A stretch of 64,000 nucleotides of DNA from contig CM063504.1 of NCBI GenBank assembly GCA_032207245.1, forward strand, positions 18,864,407-18,928,406, given 5' to 3'. The notes beneath the pieces were generated by a model. It worked only from the letters and a program-made list of their open reading frames with translations, was not told the origin of the DNA and did not search any database. The translations under genes were made by a program, and so were the position numbers. Positions 60,286-64,000 of this stretch are shown here, one piece after another. The DNA is from Pardosa pseudoannulata (lineage: Eukaryota > Arthropoda > Arachnida > Araneae > Lycosidae). Positions within the stretch are counted from its first letter, which is position 1. Every line of letters begins with the position of its first letter.

Positions 60286-61659
60286 ATCGAATCTTTACAA
60301 CAGACCTCTCTTCATACATTAGGCAGTGTATAAATTATAATATTTCTAAGATAAACTGACCATTGAGTTTTCCGATTGAACTTTTATAATGTAGACTAAG
60401 AAAGAATTATGTAGTATGAATATGCAATGAATATTCTTAAATTATGGTAATACACGAATATCATTATTTGATATATATTTGATAAAAATTTTATTTCTCA
60501 ATTTCTCAATTGTTAATTGATAAAATAAACACAAATTGGGATTTTTAGTGTTACAAGACGTTTACATTAGACGAGATTTGTGAGAATCTTCATTCGAGAT
60601 TATTTTAACATTCTTGTTATTCATCATTTTATGTAAGAATTCTGAATAATCAGCTTCTCTTCCTAATATTACAACAGTTTCTAATATTTTTTTTTCTATT
60701 TCGCCACGAGATATTTGTATGGGAGAAAAGAGGAAGATTTTTTAGTTTTTTGTTACGGAAACCTTGAAGGACAACAAAGTATCAGTTGTAATCTTTCTTT
60801 TTTAACCCGCGAAAAGAACTGGAGCGCAAATCCAAAGGAATTCTGACTCGAATGATCATAAATGAAGAAAATCCATCCCGGAAATTAAAAATAAGATCGC
60901 TACATGAAAAAAAAGAAAGTAGATAGGAATTTTTTTTTTACTTCAGAATAATCTTGTTACAGGTAGTGTTGTTAGTCTTCTTTTTTCTGAATATTTTGTG
61001 AAGTGTCCGATGTCTTTCCTAGCGGTGAAGCGAAAGATACATTTGCCTCACCCCTTTTGCAATATTTTTGTAATGGATGGGTTTCACATCCATAAACAAT
61101 TGCCATTCATTGAGAATGGGATATTCATCCTCTGGGAGAAATAATTGTTTAAATCTATAGAAAAAAGTACTAGTCTAATAAATATTTATTTGATAAATGT
61201 ATTCAAATATGGTTTTATTTACATTCCTATTGACTGAATGCTACTCAACGAATGAATTCATCGGATGATATACAGTATGGGAAGTTAAGCTTTCATCTTT
61301 TTGATAACAATGATCTATTCCTAGGTGCAGCCTATTCTGATTGTGACAGAATAACTTGCTATTCCTTATTCTATAACAATAAATACTTGTTGAAAGAAAT
61401 TTTTATTTTACATATTCAGTCAACGATACTGTTGATTTTTTTCAATAATGTTAAATATTATAACATGCATATGAATATCTGCTTTTATTTTATGTACCTC
61501 TAATATTCCATTTTAATTAATGTGTATATTACAGTAACATCAGATGTTGGCCATGTTGTTATTACGCCAATCTAAAAGGAAACTAATAGCCAGTAAAATA
61601 TCATCTACATACAATTGCCATAATATAGGTATTAATCGAGTTTAGAATCGCATGACATG
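60286..61659. other. No gene seen
   Basis: Mostly AT-rich. About 60740-61120 is slightly more mixed. The 83-codon frame at 61252 shows no recognisable domain. Confidence 0.45.
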
Positions 61660-61667
61660 GCATAGTG

Positions 61668-62158
61668 CAAGGATGAAGAAACTTTCTCGGTCTAGGGCCA
61701 AATATTAAAAAAAAAGTTTGGTAAGCCAAGGTAAATTTTTCAAAAATTTTAAAAACAGTATACAAGTATTACGATTTAAATATGTTAATAGGATGAATGA
61801 ATGTTACTTCATTTTTAAAACTTCCTTATATTGAGGTTCGAAGTGAGATGTATGGATTTCAAGGAACGAGGTCAAATGCTCATCTGTCAGTCTACTTCTG
61901 AAATTATTCTTTCTTAGGTTCATCGTTGAAAACACTTGTTCACATACATAAGATGAAGCAAACATAGCGTTGATATACGGAGATATTAAATTTGGGATAA
62001 TATTTAAACAAAGTAGAAAAAGGAGATGAATATATAATCTATAAATATATATTTCTTTTAATTTCCTTCGGACCAGCAGATTAAAATTCTATCCGTGGGC
62101 AGGATAAAACCTTCCGGTGGGCCTGAGTTGACCCTCGGGCAGTAGTTTGCCATCTCTG
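61668..62158 (-). mobile_element. Non-autonomous hAT element, 491 bp (copy 2)
   Basis: Ends CAAGGATGAAGAAACTTTCT and, for the right end reverse-complemented, CAGAGATGGCAAACTACTGC. Both flanks read GCATAGTG (61660-61667 and 62159-62166), a perfect 8-bp target duplication. The interior matches the hAT copy at 20745-21238 in inverted orientation and holds the same transposase 3' end. The nearly equal length of both copies shows they derive from one internally deleted progenitor that was moved in trans. Confidence 0.93.
61804..61990 (-). pseudogene. hAT transposase C-terminal fragment, uninterrupted
   Basis: The minus-strand frame reads SYVCEQVFSTMNLRKNNFRS, then RLTDEHLTSFLEIH and a Lys-ending tail to the stop TAA at 61804-61806. 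The conserved Cys-Glu-Gln and RSRLTDEHL motifs are intact and no stop interrupts the last 60 codons, unlike the more altered copy at 20930. There is no start codon or catalytic domain, so it is a transposon passenger, not a gene. Confidence 0.85.
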
Positions 62159-62162
62159 GCAT

Positions 62163-62395
62163 AGTGGTTTCTAGCACAGTGGTTAACGTAAGAGCTAGAA
62201 TCCAGGGATTTGAGTCTTGCAGGAGGCTGAAATATTCTGTATATCATGAGAAAGCTGGTAAGTTGTAGAAGGAATTAAAATCCTCACTCCAGAGGATGAT
62301 AAATATTGAGGAAGGGAATCTCCGGCTTTGTATCTAAAACGCCTTTCATCCATCAATTTTTGGTCGGTAAGGGGTTCGTGCACCTGCAGCTGAAA
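62163..62395 (+). mobile_element. tRNA-like retroposon of a fourth family
   Basis: TAGCACAGTGG (62172-62182) fits an A-box and GGATTTGAGTC (62206-62216) fits a B-box at tRNA-like spacing. The following 180 bp (GAAATATTCTGTATATCATG, GGAATCTCCGGCTTTG, GTTCGTGCACCTGCAGCTG) matches none of the other families. It starts a few bases from the target duplication of the hAT element. A decayed real tRNA gene is less likely because the acceptor ends do not pair. Confidence 0.5.
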
Positions 62396-63004
62396 AAATG
62401 GAAAGGAGAAAATTTTTTGAGAACCAAAACGTGAAGAATAAGAGTTATAGTTTAAAAATCAGGAATCAATCTTTTTCTTAGACATGGTTAAAATGAAATT
62501 GAATCAGAGAGGAGGAGTTTAGAGAAAAATAAATTTTCTAGGAATGTAAAGAAAAAAATTAGGAATTGGGTGAGTAGTTGAGAAGTTTAGTTAGTCTATT
62601 TTGAAGTTGTGGCCAGTAGATTAAAGATGTTCTCCCCTGTTTGTTTAATCTCACGACTAGGACGTCACCTTTGGGAGAATGAATATAGAATGGATCAAAG
62701 CAGCTTTTGTTTGGCAACAGTAGAGCAAAGGAGGCATTCTTTGTGCATTGACCTAAAATGTTGAAAGGTACAGGTAAATTTCTGAATTAGAAATAAGGAA
62801 TATAGGAATCTCCAATTTGAAAATTTTGACACTTATGCTCGAAACGCAGTGGCGAGCATGTCTATAAATATTTTCTCATTATGTAACTCGTTCATTGTTG
62901 CCTATGTTTTGAGATTAAATTATTGCTTAGTGTAAATCGGCCCACTCCTTAGTTACACGTAACTATAACATCCCACTGGCGTTCCTGGGTTATGCCACCA
63001 AAAT
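62396..63004. other. No gene seen
   Basis: Moderately AT-rich, without recognised repeats or coding pattern. Confidence 0.45.
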
Positions 63005-63016
63005 CATGGACAAATC

Positions 63017-63190
63017 GCCGAGTGATGGCCAAATGGTTAGGGTGCTGGCCTTCGGAAACGGAGTTCATGGGTTCGAGTCCCACTATGGCATGGATATTCG
63101 TAGCCGTTCGGAATCGACTTTAAGCAGTAGGTCCCGGTCTCATTAGACCTCGTGTTCCAAAAAGTAGACCGTAGCACTTCAAAACCAAAC
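63017..63190 (+). mobile_element. SINE-A, full-length copy with 12-bp target duplication
   Basis: A-box GATGGCCAAATGGTTAGGG, B-box GGGTTCGAGTCCC, body close to the family majority and tail AAAACCAAAC. The flanks CATGGACAAATC (63005-63016) and CATAGACAAATC (63191-63202) differ at one base. With 30037 it is among the youngest-looking copies. Confidence 0.93.
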
Positions 63191-63202
63191 CATAGACAAA
63201 TC

Positions 63203-64000
63203 ATTAAAAGTAATCATAAATTTACCCAAGAAACCTGTTTGGCAATCGGTAACTTTCGAGTTATCAAATAATGCAAATAATGCTCACGATCATTTATATG
63301 AAAACTTCCATTGTGACTAGAGGTAATTATCTTCATTATTCCACTCAAATGCAGTTATAATTTTATTTTAGATTTCTCCGGTCCAGGTCTCAAATTAATT
63401 TTTAATTTTTGATGGTGAAAGACATAAGAATGAAAAATTATCTATTTCTTACATTAGGGTGGATCCAGATTACTAATGTGGCCATATTTCATCGACAAAA
63501 AAAAAAATCTTTATTTTTGGTCGCACTTTTACGCGTGGCATGAACTTCCGTTTCTGAACTTGTACGCCCCAATCCTTCACTTCATATACAAATTGCTTTA
63601 AAAATTAACCATTCCTTGTTCTTTTTTTCCTTCTTTATTAGTCTTTAATCAGGCTAAATTTCCATTACTGTGAGATGGCATAGAATAATGGGCTGGCTTC
63701 TTCGAAGGAGCCAAACCAGTCCTGTCCAACTCAACTTATTCCATTATTGCGGCAATAAAATATGCTAAACCATCCCGGCAGATCCTTTATTCTTTCCCTC
63801 TGCCGTCAAGATATGAGTGCCTTAAAAGTCCACTTTAATTACTCCTACCGGCGAAACTCATAAACTACCTACTCATTTTCCTACCTGTAGGATCATTAAG
63901 CGTCTTTTATTTTCCGCTTTGCATATAATGGCAATCATGTTTCGAAAGGTAAAAGAAAACCTCGCCTCGCCCCCGCTTCCAGGCCATTGGCTCATCCTGC
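63203..64000. other. No gene recognised; mixed-composition patch from about 63470
   Basis: From 63470 to the window end the sequence is markedly less AT-rich and free of repeats (GTCGCACTTTTACGCGTGGC, CCATCCCGGCAGATCC, CCTACCGGCGAAACTC). No long open frame or obvious splice pattern is present. A conserved non-coding element, or the approach to an exon beyond the window, would both fit. Confidence 0.4.

Overview
This is eukaryotic nuclear DNA, strongly AT-rich by eye, and I can support no host protein-coding exon and no functional RNA gene in its 64 kb. It is best read as an intergenic desert or the inside of a very long intron. The commonest repeat is a tRNA-headed SINE (called SINE-A here). 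Its chance translation (MAEWLECW...) is wording I recall from orb-weaver spider gene predictions. With the Tc1, hAT and piggyBac debris, this suggests an arthropod, most likely an araneoid spider. That placement rests on memory and was not checked.

DNA transposons. piggyBac-type elements bounded by TTAA lie at 5671-6831 (decayed N- and C-terminal transposase, catalytic core deleted), 22462-23340 (only the Cys-rich C-terminus), 33557-34138 and 58642-59017 (MITE-like), with an orphan right end at 37388-37496. Two hAT derivatives of one family, 494 and 491 bp, lie at 20745-21238 and 61668-62158. Each has a perfect 8-bp target duplication and keeps the same transposase C-terminus. A decayed Tc1/mariner element fills 56033-57407. 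Smaller inverted-repeat elements are at 24976-25139, 49096-49367 and possibly 2162-2927.

Retroposons. SINE-A has at least 13 copies, several 5'-truncated and flanked by 12-16 bp direct repeats. SINE-B has five copies (17.5, 38.7, 43.3, 46.9 and 59.4 kb). A third family (SINE-C, 14.1 and 45.0 kb) carries its tRNA-like part in the middle. A fourth tRNA-like unit is at 62.2 kb.

Local duplications. Direct repeats with periods of about 65-650 bp recur across the window: 8 x ~280 bp at 8.2-10.6 kb, 4 x ~165 bp at 15.9-16.6 kb, and others at 1.4, 27.1, 29.6, 35.4, 41.2, 42.7, 46.3, 48.5, 52.3 and 53.5 kb. A dispersed pair lies at 57.3 and 59.6 kb. Long (TA)n or (TA)n(TG)n arrays mark seven sites.

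A few less AT-rich, non-repetitive patches (21.4, 28.2, 38.1, 45.6, 48.2, 57.8 and 63.5 kb) and one GC-rich island (30.65-31.05 kb) are the only candidates for host regulatory sequence. I found no complete, evidently functional novel system. The most interesting material is the set of transposon deletion derivatives that keep coding ends, the internal-tRNA SINE, and the recurrent SINE truncation point.
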